From assembly GCA_020744425.1 (NCBI GenBank), contig JAGMUV010000039.1, forward strand, positions 310,001 to 374,000: 64,000 bases of DNA, read 5' to 3'. Source of the DNA: Dactylonectria macrodidyma. Taxonomy: Eukaryota; Ascomycota; Sordariomycetes; Hypocreales; Nectriaceae. Position 1 is the stretch's first letter. Every line of letters begins with the position of its first letter. The translations under genes and the position numbers were made by a program. The notes below the pieces were generated by a model. The model had not been told where the DNA came from and ran no database searches. It saw only the letters and a list, made by a program, of their open reading frames with translations. Below, piece after piece: positions 10,817 through 20,591 of the stretch.

Positions 10817-11376
10817 CTAGCTAATTCCAAATGGGTCAACTGTAGGATCTTCATGCCTCTGATATTCCATCCAGACCGCAATGTCATGTGCAATTTCTTC
10901 CCCATAGATGCTCTTTACAAAACCAAACATAAGATCGATCCCTGAGCACACTCCAGATGAGCTCCAAATGTTACCATCTACGACCCAACGAGCGCTTGGA
11001 ATCCAGTTGACCTGAGGACGCCACGCCGGAATGACCTTCCAAGCCCCCTTGAAAGTTGTTGCGTTCTTCCCATCGAGCAGTCCGCTGAGGGAGGTAATCC
11101 CCGAGCCAGTGCACACCGTCACGAGGTATTTCAGACCAGGGTATTGCTTGAGGATGAATTTGACGATCGGGTTGATGACCGTAGGGTTTGGTTGCCCAGG
11201 GTTTGTCGGGTCAGGGTCAAAGCAGCCCATGCCACCAGGGATTATGAGGACATCAAGCTGCGGCGCTGTTTCGAAGGTGTGCGTCGGTGTGATCATCTGT
11301 GATGTGGTGAAAGGCGGCATGCCCATCTTATCCGGCCACGTCTTTGGTAGAGTGGACGTTGCCGTAAAACCTAAAG
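10817..11376 (-). pseudogene. DJ-1/PfpI family protein, N-terminally truncated
   Basis: The frame encodes the class-I-glutaminase-like fold of the DJ-1/PfpI family. Visible are ITPTHTF, LDVLIIPGG, the nucleophile elbow TVCTGSG with its cysteine, SGLLDGKNATTFKGAW and WSSSGVCSGIDLMFGFV. Fungal homologues are about 230 residues and start with a flavodoxin-like strand that is missing here. Upstream, the same reading register belongs instead to a different gene fragment, so the 5' end was lost at a junction near 11370. The remaining part has no internal stop. Activity is unlikely without the first strand. Confidence 0.75.
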
Positions 11377-11665
11377 GTATCGATATCATTCGTCATCGCA
11401 TATGCTTTCAGTTGCGTCATCACGTAGCCAGGTCCTTCTCCGCGCGTAGATGGCTGAATAGGATGATGTTAAGTTGACCATGGTAAGTAGATGTTAGCGC
11501 GTAAGCCCTGTTGCCATAGGGGGGCTCTGAAGCCCCGAGAGTCTGGACACTGCGGTACCCACGGGCGCCACAGAGCTTGTCGTATAAGGCTTGTGGAATT
11601 GCTACCGATAGCGACCCGTCGGGTCCTTTGATCTCGACAATGTTATTCGGAATTTACTCTGTGAC
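11345..11665 (-). pseudogene. fragment of a fungal gene of unknown function
   Basis: On the minus strand one frame reads GPDGSLSVAIPQALYDKLCG... to ALTSTYHGQLNI. After a frame change the same pattern continues as GYVMTQLKAYAMTNDIDTFR. It resembles a conserved domain common in hypothetical fungal proteins; I cannot name it. A frameshift near 11450 and the junction with the DJ-1 fragment show it is a relic. Confidence 0.45.
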
Positions 11666-11765
11666 AAGTCCTTTAATCCTGAAGCAACATGGAGTTAGCC
11701 ACTCGGAAATTGGGTAAGTATGAAATGAATGAATTGATGTTGGCTGGACATTCTTGTCTGACAGG

Positions 11766-12066
11766 CCACTGGGGTCTGTGTGTTCACTGGTAAAACTTCC
11801 CCCGGCCAGAGAATGCTGGCCCATGTGGGTGAGGTGCTGTTAGCGCGCTTCTGGTTGCGTGCTTCACACCCACGCGGCAAGTATCTGTGTCCTCAAGCAA
11901 ATCAACCGGGAAGAATTTGAGTTGAATTGACCTTGAGGAGATTAAGGCCCGGAGGCCCAGTTGGCGTGATGTGTTGCTTGATGATGTGGTTCGGATTGAG
12001 AGCATTTGGACTAGAGCCAGGCTTGCTTTGATCTCACCAACACCTCCTCATACCATTCCAAATTAA
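11766..12066 (+). pseudogene. unidentified gene fragment
   Basis: Two adjacent frames look coding: VCVFTGKTSPGQRMLAHVGE through about 11910, then RPSWRDVLLDDVVRIESIW to a stop at about 12066. A possible intron (GTAAGT at 11714, CTGACAG at 11764) precedes the first. One frameshift separates the parts. I do not recognise the family. Confidence 0.35.
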
Positions 12067-12542
12067 AAGCAGGGGGGGATCATTTCTCACCACACCCTCC
12101 ACCGTCGATAAACGACGTTGGCCATTCTTGCGGAGGAACAATTGGTCACCCCATCGCGTTCGCGATCGTGCAATTTACCGACACACTGGAACTGAGGACG
12201 GTGGCGCATCGACTAGCTGAGGGATTTGGGAGCACAGTGGAGCATCATCACAAGGGCTCGGCATGGCCGGACGTTATTGCGCTCGGCGGGGCCCCTTGAG
12301 CAGGTTTCTGTTCATCAGGTCGGCGTTATCATTCATAGAGCCGTTCCACAACTCATGTCCAAAGTGGGGTTGTGATAGGGAGCCACGTTATGATTGGTCT
12401 ATGCGGCCCCACAATAGGATACCCGCTCTTCCGTATTGAATGGCACAACGCCGTGTCTGAGAACCATAATTCCCTCCCTAGCCAAATTTTTCCCTCAATC
12501 CCGACCTAGCATGGCTGGCGATGCCACGCCGCGTCTGGACAA
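12067..12542. other. no recognisable gene
   Basis: About 475 bp up to the Tc1-like element, with no supported coding frame. Confidence 0.5.
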
Positions 12543-12654
12543 CAGTGGTGTGCAAAAGTTCCGACAATTTCCCGATTTCCCCGCTCTTGCATCTCAAGCC
12601 GCGACGCGACCACGGCAACACAGTAACTTCATCACGCCATAATTCAACCACAAC

Positions 12655-13767
12655 ATGCCGCGGGTGTACGGAAAGACACATCATAGTCCTCACAAAAGGA
12701 CGAAGATTGTGTACATGTACAAATCTGGCATATCCCTTGACCACATTGCGGCTGAGGAGGGAGTTACGAAACACGCAATCTTTGGCGTCGTCCGCCGGTA
12801 CGACCACCAAAAGAGTGCAAAAAGTAATCCGCGTGCCGGGCGGCCAACAATCATCACTGAGAGGGATAAAAATCATATATTCCGGATTATTGATAAAGAC
12901 CCTTTTATTACAGTCAAAAGACTGAGTGATGAGGCCAATCTGCGGTGTCATAGGAGCACTCTATCGCGTTGGTTGAAGAAAAAAGGCATCCAACACCACC
13001 TTGCAAGCCGGCGCCCTTTTCTCAGTGAAGCCGCAGCCGAAAGTCGCCGAAATTTCGCACAGAAATACGTCAATGAAGATGCTAGCTTTTGGTATACTTG
13101 GATTTTCTCAGATGAGTGCTCAATTGCTCGTGGTGACGGCGATAGACGGAAGTGGGCGTTCTCGAAATATGTAAGTCACACACTCCGTCTTTGGATCACT
13201 ATTCTGACCGCGCCTAGGGCGAGAGACTTGCAAAAAAGAACGTACAGGCTAAGAAGAAGCTGACGAGGCATTCACAGATGTTCTTTAGTGCCTTCACTAT
13301 TGACAGCCACAGATTTAGTCTGCTTATTCGGGGACCCCCAGGCAGACCGTGGCGGCGTTACGGCTCGAATTATCTTAGAATGCCTTCAACAGCACCTCCC
13401 GGAAATCATAGAGGAAGGGATGGTATTCCAACATGATAACGGACCTACATTTAAGAGTCATCTAGTCCAAAGGTGGCTACGCAAATACGCGAGCCGTGAG
13501 GGGGTCATACTTATAGAATGGCCCCCATATTCACCAGATCTTAATCCGATTGAAAATCTATGGGCAATACTAAAAGAACGGATCTGTAAGCGATACCCAG
13601 AACTCGCAGAGCTTCCGAAGAATATGGCTGCAAAAGATCGTCTGATTGAGTGTGCGGAAGAGCTTTGGCGTGAGCTTGAAGTTAAAGTGTTCGAAAACCT
13701 GATAAATTCGATGCCCAAGCGAATGCAGGTGGTGATTGATGCAGATGGGTGGTATACTAAATATTGA
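12655..13767 (+). pseudogene. Tc1-like DDE transposase, one frameshift
   Basis: The N-terminal helix-turn-helix region is followed by SDECSIARG (first catalytic Asp), FQHDNGPTFKS (second) and PPYSPDLNPIENLW (third, Glu), giving the DD34E layout of Tc1. A 47-bp intron (13171-13217, GTAAGT...CCTAG) fits between KWAFSKY and the following exon. The second exon then slips frame near 13310, just before DLVCLFGDP. Otherwise length and motifs are normal. The frameshift makes this copy inactive unless it is a sequencing error. Confidence 0.85.
13171..13217 (+). other. spliceosomal intron in Tc1-like transposase
   Basis: Donor GTAAGT, a CTGAC branch-like motif and a CTAG acceptor. Removal avoids the premature end of the first frame and continues with basic, transposase-like sequence. 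Confidence 0.6.
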
Positions 13768-14111
13768 TGTAAATCATCATGAACGTCAGCTTCTGGGCTT
13801 CAAATTCATCTGCCTTTTAATTTATTATGATATTATTTGAATGCACAATGTGAAGTCAAAGGTTGTGTGGTTATCGAGGCAAGATGGGTGGATCCGGAAG
13901 TTGTCGGAACTTTTGCACACCCACTGTAACACCTTAACAGGCCATTTGGCAGGCCATGATCCCCTAATTGGCCCAGTGGGCACCACCTCCTGAACCGACT
14001 CAATATTACACTGGATAATCCACGAATCTATATAGCCTTACGGTCACAGAATGAGATCGGCGGTCCACATTGATTACGACGAAGCAGAGTGTCAGCGAGC
14101 CAGAAAGTCTT

Positions 14112-14114
14112 CAA

Positions 14115-14198
<84 letters not shown>

Positions 14199-14200
14199 AT
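14112..14200 (-). repeat. (CTA)n tail of LINE copy A
   Basis: About 29 AGT units on the plus strand (CTA on the minus strand) directly follow the LINE 3' UTR. The truncated copy C ends in the same trinucleotide (57352-57365), so this is the element's 3' tail rather than an unrelated microsatellite. Confidence 0.9.
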
Positions 14201-14492
14201 TTATTACGCCCGGGAGAACGGATCTCATAGGGCGGGCCATGGAACGCGCTATGCTATTTACATTTCTGCCACTTCAATCCTGACCACAAAGTAAAGCCCC
14301 ACTTTCTCTCCCTGAATCGCTTTCTTTTGGCCTCGCTTGACTCTCTCTGACAGGCCTGCTTGAAGGCCAATTTCTCCAAGTGTTCAGCATCCTATCCTCA
14401 GCAGCTGAAGCATGGTCTGTCAAAATGAGGCTGCATTGTGTTAGTATTGTGTCAATGTTTCCTGGTTCCGGTTGTTAGTATGTCCCATTCTC

Positions 14493-17400
14493 CTACTTCA
14501 CTCCCAGTCTTCCCGTCTTCATCGCAAATTTGATCGTTGCTCGCACCGCCTGTAGGTTACGTGACCACTTCGGTCCGTCCAATGCCGACTTTCCTCCCAA
14601 AAAGAACGACAGGTTTCCCATCTCGCTTTGCCCGATTTGTCTCATGCCTTCGCGTTGTACATCCCACTTGGTGCATCGAAAGAGAAAATGTTCCATTGTC
14701 TCGACTGCCCGTCCACAGTCGCACAACTCTGATTCCACCGCGCCGATCCTCAACAGGTAGCTATTGATCCTCGCCATTCCCGTGCGTAGCTGTGAAAGCG
14801 TGTCTGCTTCGCGCCTCTTCAGTCCGTCGTATAGCACCTTCGTGTGTTTGCCTGGTAGCGCTTTGTCAACCCTCTTGGAGAAGCCGCCCACTCTGTCCGG
14901 TACTGGTGCTGTTGTAGCTGTGCTCTCGCCAGTCTTGTCCGCGTCGATCGGGCTTGGTACGGCTGTGTCTCTGGCATGCGCCCCGATTCAGTTGCTCTCT
15001 GGGCCTGTCTCTTCGCCTTGGGCCCCAAGGGGAACGCATCATCCCGAGAGGGTACCCAAATCATCTTGACCCTGTTGTTGCCTTTTCTTAGCCGTCGGAT
15101 GTGGTTGTAGATTTCCCGGATGGCGCACTGTCCCGATTGTTGTCGTGGTCGCGCGATCGCCTTCAGTGCTGACTGGCCGCTTGACAGTATGGTAAGCCTT
15201 CGGTCCCGTAATCCGTCAGGCATGCATCGCAATGCCATTGCTATCGCCCCTAGCTCGGCTGTGTAGGGGTTCTGGTCGTCTCGCGAGCCGAGAGTGACCG
15301 AGTACCTGGCCATGACCCTATTCTCTCGCCCTGCTGCTTTGTGGCTGATGATGCCTCCCATGCCCGTCATTCCTCCTCTGTCGGAAGCGCTGGTCGCGAT
15401 GGTGATGTCTTCGACACTGTTGGCTGCCGCTATCGCCACCTTCCGATCTGCCTCACACACCAGCGACACGCGGGCGTGCCACGGCGGTGCTGCATAGGCT
15501 TCGATTGTTTCCATCCGCCCGATTCCGCTCTCGCCGAGGGCAAGCGCCAGTCTCTTCATCGGCGAGATGTACCTTCGACTCACTGATACTTTGAGTGTCG
15601 CTAGCGGGTGCTTCTTTGGCAGCGTCTGCATATTGATGTACAGCTTCATTCCCGCCAGAGCATGTCGCTCGTGTACTGTTTGGATGTTGGCTTCCGCTTC
15701 AGCTACTGCCCTCGCTACCGTCTGAAAGGCTCCCGTGATGGCCCGCGCTCCTATTTTCTGTGCCCTGTTGAACTCTTTCAATTCCCTTTCGCCGCGCGCA
15801 TGCGACCACACGACAGATGCGTAGTCCATGGCTGGGGCAACGGTTGCGACGAAGAGTTGTCTGGCCGCTTGTGGTGGCAGCATCCTGAGTCTCCTTAGAC
15901 ACATGGCTGCCAAGAGACCTTTCGTGGCGGCCTTGGCCATGTGTTCCTTGAACCTGAGCTCCGTGTCCATGATTACCCCTAAGAGTTTGGCCTTCGCCTT
16001 CGGCTTGACTTCCTCTCCATTGATCGTGAACGGCGCCTCGCTGGTGCGTTCAGCTACGCGCGTGAAGTGGACAATTGCTGTCTTGTCATGCTCAAACGTC
16101 GCTCCACTGCGTTTCCCCCACGCCAGTGCCCGGTCAATGATGGCTTGTATGCCGTCCCTGTTCGCCTCCGCCGTCGGCCCCGTGACCCAGGCCGAGTAGT
16201 CGTCGACAAACGCCATCGATCCGCCTTTCGAGTTAATCTTGCTTTGCACAAGGTCTGCGTTGAAGAACAGGAAAAGCACTGGCGAAAGCGGCGATCCTTG
16301 GGGATGGCCGGCTTGCGGCAGCTCCCGTTGCTCTGACGTGTAGTCGTTCACCACAATGCTGGCCGTGCGATTGGAGCAGAACGCGCTTATCCATTGCACT
16401 AGCTTCTTGGGGATACCTCTTGCTTCCAGCCTCTGTAGCAGTCTGTCATCGAACACGCCGTTGTACGCGCCTTTGATGTCGAAGCTGGCCAGGCTGACCA
16501 CCTTGCGGTTCCGCCATGCTTTGTACACTTGTTCTTGGAAGAGCAGCAGAGCCTGCTCTGCCGACCGCCGCTTCCTTGCCCCAAAGTGGTTTGTGGGCAG
16601 GAGCCCGAACGTCTCGGCGGCGTATGAGATCCTGTCCGCCACTACCGCCTCGAGGATCTTTCCCAGCGTCGACAGCAGCGAGATTGGTCTCCAGGCCTTT
16701 GCGAGTGCGTAGTCGCCCTTGTCCGGCTTCTTGAGCGGGATGATCTTTGCGCTTCTCCACTGGTCTGGTAGCTGTCCTTCATCCAGTGAGGTGCGGAACA
16801 GATGCATCACGCGTTCCTTGACCACCGGCCACAGTTGCTTCCACACCATCGCCGGCACGCCGTCTTCTCCGGGTGCTTTCCACGCCTTGGCTGCCATGAC
16901 TTTTTCTTCCACCTCCTCCAACGTCAAATCCGGCATTGCAACTTCTCTCCGCCGCGGCCGTGGACCTTCGTCTTCGATGGTTGCTGGTAGCGGCGGGAAG
17001 AATGTCGTCAGCAGTTCTTCTGCCTGTTCCGCTTTATCCTGCGTTGTCGTCCCGTCCGCCCTTTTCAGCCGGGGGATTTTGTCGCCGACCATGTCGCCAC
17101 CAGGTTTAAGGTATTTGGCCGCCTGCCAGATGTTGGTCCCGTCTGCGAGGAAGTCCTCCCAGTGGGCCCTCTTCTGTCTTCTGATGGTGTCGTGGTACTC
17201 TTTGCCTGCTACCCTCGCTCTGCTTTCTAGGTTGTCCTGCCTATGGCCTGCGCGGCGCTGTGCCCTTGTCAGGTTCCTCCAGTACGTGTAGGCTTTCCGG
17301 AGTCGGGTGAGGTCTGTTGTCCACCATCTCTTTGCGTATGGTGATGGCTTCGCCCGAGGAACCAGTGCGTGGATTGCACCGAGGACTGTCTCTATCAACC

Positions 17401-18259
17401 TGTCCGTCTGTGCCTGAACTCCGCCATCCCACGGAAGTGGTGCTAGTTGGTCCTTCACCCTCTCCTTGATCGCATTCCATGGTGCGTTCTTGAAGAGAAG
17501 TCCCGGACCAGCTGTCCTCTCCGGCGTTGTGAGGTCAAACTCTGTCCGAATTGCCCTGTGGTCCGACCCGTGTTCGGTCTGGTGTATGCCGCAGTAGACC
17601 ATGTCTTCAGCCAGTTCAGACGACGCAAGCATCAGGTCGATCGTGCTCTCCGCACCACTCCTCTCCCAGGTTTTCGTTCCCCTGGGAAGGAGGCTGAGGA
17701 GGCCATGCTCGTCCATGAGGTCGATGATTGCATCTGCCTCCCCTTGGCGTCTGCCCGTCACCTCGTCACCTCCCCATAGTTGGTCGTGGCGGTTGAAGTC
17801 GCCTGCCAAAATCACGTCCGTTCTTTTCCCTGTGCTGTTGCGGAAACCCGTTATCGCCCTGTGCAGTTGCACCGTTGCCGTGCGTAGAGCATTCTCATTA
17901 TTCCCTTCCACATACACCGATACCACCAGGACGTCCCGGTCGGGCAGTCGTATTATTGCTCCCGTCAGGTCGGCTGAGGGTATCGGCACCTGCTCCGCCT
18001 CTAGATCCCTGCGGATCCAGAGCATGCTGCGGATCGGCCATCGCATCTCGTGTTTCTTCGTCGGTATCAATCTCGTCCAGTTTCTGTGGTTGTTCGGTGT
18101 TGTCACCACCTTACCGTCCATGTTCAATGCGTATGGTTCGGCTACTGCCAGTACCGCGTAGTCCCGCAAATCTCCGTCGTTCATCATGCTCAATTGCACC
18201 GCATCCCTCTTCCCCACGTTAAGCTGGAGGATCTGGAGGTTAGTGCACATTGCCGTCAT
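14493..18259 (-). pseudogene. LINE ORF2: endonuclease, reverse transcriptase, RNase H-like
   Basis: From ATG at 18259 the protein shows an AP-like endonuclease (LQLNVGKRD, VAEPYAL, LAGDFNRHDQLWGG, GSDHRAI), a reverse transcriptase with FVDD catalytic box (AFVDDYSAW) and an RNase H-like domain. RNase H positions usually acidic are changed (ATSASDRGG, LSSGQSAL). The frame ends at 14819, but a C-terminal Cys-rich domain (CDCGRAVETMEHFLFRC) continues in another frame to 14493. Comparison with copy C shows four bases (ACAC type) missing at about 14905. It would nick target DNA and copy the RNA; with this shift it lacks the C-terminal zinc domain. Confidence 0.88.
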
Positions 18260-19870
18260 GTAGTTGTCGTACTCGGCAGTTGCGACTGAGCGATTCGTGT
18301 GGCCCTCTGCAGAGAACGCACTTCGGCTCGATCGCCTGGCACTGTGTGTGGCGGTGTCCCGTTTCCGCACATTTGCCGCATCGCTGGGGTCTGTTGCAGG
18401 TGAAGGCTTTGTGACTAAGCTCCCAGCAGTTGTAGCATTGGACTGGGCCTTGGCGTCGCTCGAAAACGTTGGTGCTGGCCGACTCCCCAGCGAGGTGAAA
18501 GTATCTCTCTTCCAGCAAGCGTTGCGCATCGCTCACCTTCGTAACGTAGATCACCATCGAGCCGTAGGATTTCCCATTCTCCTTGTCGCTGAGCCACTGC
18601 ATCTTGGCAATCGTCACTCCGTTCTCCTTTCCCAGCGCCTCCGCTGTGCCTGGCAGCACGTTGCCAGCTGCGTCCAGGACCGCTGTGTTGAAATGAGCAT
18701 GTTGTGTTGATTAAAGGAGAAAAAGACTAGCGCTAACCAGCGGAAGCTATTGACAAGAAGACATCCACATCCCAGCCACCAATGGATCGGAATAGCCATT
18801 GATCCGTTAAACGACGGATCTCAACACGCTGCCCTGTTTGCGCCGTCAACTTTGACCGGATACAGTTGGTCCCTGAGGACTCTTGCGCCCTTGACTGCTG
18901 TCTTCTCTGCCGCTTCCTTGACGAGCTTCATCTCCGACTCGTCTCGGCAGATCACCTTAATACGGTCTGCGTTCTTTGCGTTCCTCACCACAGCTGCACA
19001 CCTCCAGTCCTGTCGGCCCTCCTTCTTTCGCATCTCCTCCTCAATGGCCTGTCGAATTCCTCCCACTTGCGCTTTGCCCTTCTCCTCCTCGTTGACACGC
19101 GATGTGTCGATAGTGCAGAAGAGAGTATCGGTAAGCGTGGACGGTGTTGTTTGTATCGACGAGAGCGTTTGAACGTTGCTTGGCTGGCTTGACGGCGGGG
19201 TACGGGCTACGTCTGCATACGATGGGTGCGGGCTCGTCTGGGCGCTGTTGGCCTGAATACTTTTGACCATCGCGTCTAGTTGCTCTCGCAACTGCTTTGT
19301 TTCTTCTGCCGCTTGTTCCCTCACCTGCCTGAGCTGTTCAATCAGCTGCTCGCGCATCTGTTTCATCTCACGTGCTGTCTGTTCCTGCATGCTTCTGGTT
19401 TCCTCGGCCTTTTTCCGGACGTCAGCCGCCTCGGCCCTGACCGTTCGTATCTCCTGCTGGAGTTGTCGGATCATCTCCAGCTGCTCGCTAATCACCTTTG
19501 TCGCTTTCTGCTGGTTCTCCACCAAAGCATCCCAGAGTCTCTCCAGCATCTGTTTCTGCTTGTTCATAAGATGGCTCGACGTTTCCTGGAGCATCGTCTG
19601 GAGCGTCGTCTGGAGCATCATCTGCATTAGCGATGAATCGCTGCGGGCCGCGCCATCCACAGCCTGCAGTCCCTCGTCCGCATTGTCCCAGTCGTTGTCG
19701 CCTGCTGCCACTTGCTTTGTGCCGGCATTCTTGGATGTCCCGGCCTGGCTTGAGGCTACTTGCCAAAACTTTTGGGCTTTCGTGGTTGGTTTCACGGGTC
19801 TCGACGAGCGACGCGTCGCGGTCACCGAATCCCCACCCGCGACCATGATCTCCTCGGCGGTCGCGTCCAT
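18240..19870 (-). pseudogene. LINE ORF1 (gag-like), split by solo LTR
   Basis: The N-terminal part (19870-18832) has a long coiled coil (about residues 95-215, heptad-like MREQL/VREQA) and a folded region. The C-terminal part (18680-18240) has three CCHC-type knuckles (CYNCWELSHKAFTC, CGKCAETGHRHTQC, CVLCRGPHESLSRNC). A solo LTR with its CGCTG duplication separates them. Removing LTR and one duplication copy joins the halves in frame. The protein would bind LINE RNA. It ends by overlapping the ORF2 start by 20 nt, as expected for reinitiation. Confidence 0.88.
18686..18826. repeat. solo LTR inside LINE ORF1
   Basis: 141 bp, TGTTGAAATG...CTCAACA, with a perfect 5-bp duplication CGCTG at 18681-18685 and 18827-18831. 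Same family as 4171-4312 and 58658-58799. Confidence 0.95.
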
Positions 19871-19915
19871 CTCCCGGTGCCACGCTCACGGCAGCGCCAA
19901 CCCGTTCTTTCGCCT

Positions 19916-20042
19916 AGAAGAGTGTAAAGAGTGTAAAGAGTGTAAAGAGTGTAAAGAGTGTAAAGAGTGTAAAGAGTGTAAAGAGTGTAAAGAGTGTAAA
20001 GAGTGTAAAGAGTGTAAAGAGTGTAAAGAGTGTGAAGAGTGT
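19916..20042 (-). repeat. 9-bp tandem array, tail of LINE copy B
   Basis: About 14 units of GTGTAAAGA (minus strand TCTTTACAC) directly follow the 3' UTR of LINE copy B on the minus strand, the position where copies A and C carry (CTA)n. It is most simply that copy's 3' tail. The plus-strand translation (Glu-Cys-Lys repeats) has no start context and is not taken as a gene. Confidence 0.8.
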
Positions 20043-20361
20043 CTGTCTCGACTACGGATTTTGGATTGGATTTTATTTCGCCCGGAGGGAAGTCCCTATA
20101 GGGCCTTGAGACAATCTAGTTCACATTTCAGTACATTGGTCCCTGACACCCCAAGCCCCACGGATCCTCGTCTCATCGCTTGCTGCTCAACCTCGTCGCT
20201 GCTTGTTCTATGACAGGCCTGCTTGAAGGCCAAATTCTGCAAGTGTTCAGCATCCTATCCTCGGCAGCTGAAGCACGGTCTGCCAAAATTGAGGCTGTTT
20301 TGTGTTAGTAGAGTCGCACGCTAGAGGTTAGTTTACCGATGCCGCTGGTCCGCATCCAGCC
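20043..20361 (-). mobile_element. LINE copy B, 3' UTR part
   Basis: The minus strand from 20361 to 20043 matches the 3' UTR of LINE copies A and C (for example GAGGATAGGATGCTGAACAC and GGCCTTCAAGCAGGCCTGTC). Its upstream continuation, the ORF2 C-terminus, lies 19 kb away at 39441-39808, on the other side of the large element 20362-39440. Confidence 0.9.
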
Positions 20362-20382
20362 TACGGTTGACTGTAGGGCTCA

Positions 20383-20556
20383 TGTCACGAGCTTTTGTCG
20401 TGTGAGGCACCTGATTGGGTGTGTGTATGTTCTTGATTGTGTCAAGTCCCCGCTCTGAGTCCCTGTACACCCTTTATGCTAAAATAGCTAGAAGGATATT
20501 GCTATAGCAGGCACACGCCATATACACGCCCTGCTACCCAAATACACATCGTGACA
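20383..20556 (-). repeat. Copia 1 3' LTR
   Basis: 174 bp, TG...CA, identical by eye to the 5' LTR at 25573-25746. Confidence 0.95.
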
Positions 20557-20591
20557 CACCCCCTTAGCCGAGGCCATTACCAAGGACTTGG

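Larger units (their letters stand above)
12543..13926 (+). mobile_element. Tc1/mariner-like element
   Basis: The left terminal repeat reads CAGTGGTGTGCAAAAGTTCC. The right end is the complement with one extra G (CAGTGGGTGTGCAAAAG). TA follows the right end (13927-13928); the left side has AA, so one duplication copy has changed. Length is 1384 bp with one transposase gene. Confidence 0.88.
14112..19915 (-). mobile_element. Tad1-like LINE, copy A (nearly full length)
   Basis: It contains a gag-like ORF1 and an endonuclease/RT/RNase H ORF2, both on the minus strand, a 3' UTR shared with copies B and C, and a (CTA)n tail. ORF1 and ORF2 overlap by 20 nt (ATGACGGCAATGTGCACTAA). A solo LTR splits ORF1, and a 4-bp deletion shifts the last 130 codons of ORF2. 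The 5' end adjoins the 9-bp repeat tail of LINE copy B. Confidence 0.88.

Noticed and set aside
14089..14283. Poly-Ser or poly-Leu frames across the AGT repeat
   Set aside because: The repeat is the (CTA)n tail of LINE copy A, matched in copy C.
19263..20213. Long plus-strand frame with Glu-Cys-Lys repeats
   Set aside because: It is antisense to LINE ORF1 and runs through the 9-bp tail array; no independent coding evidence.
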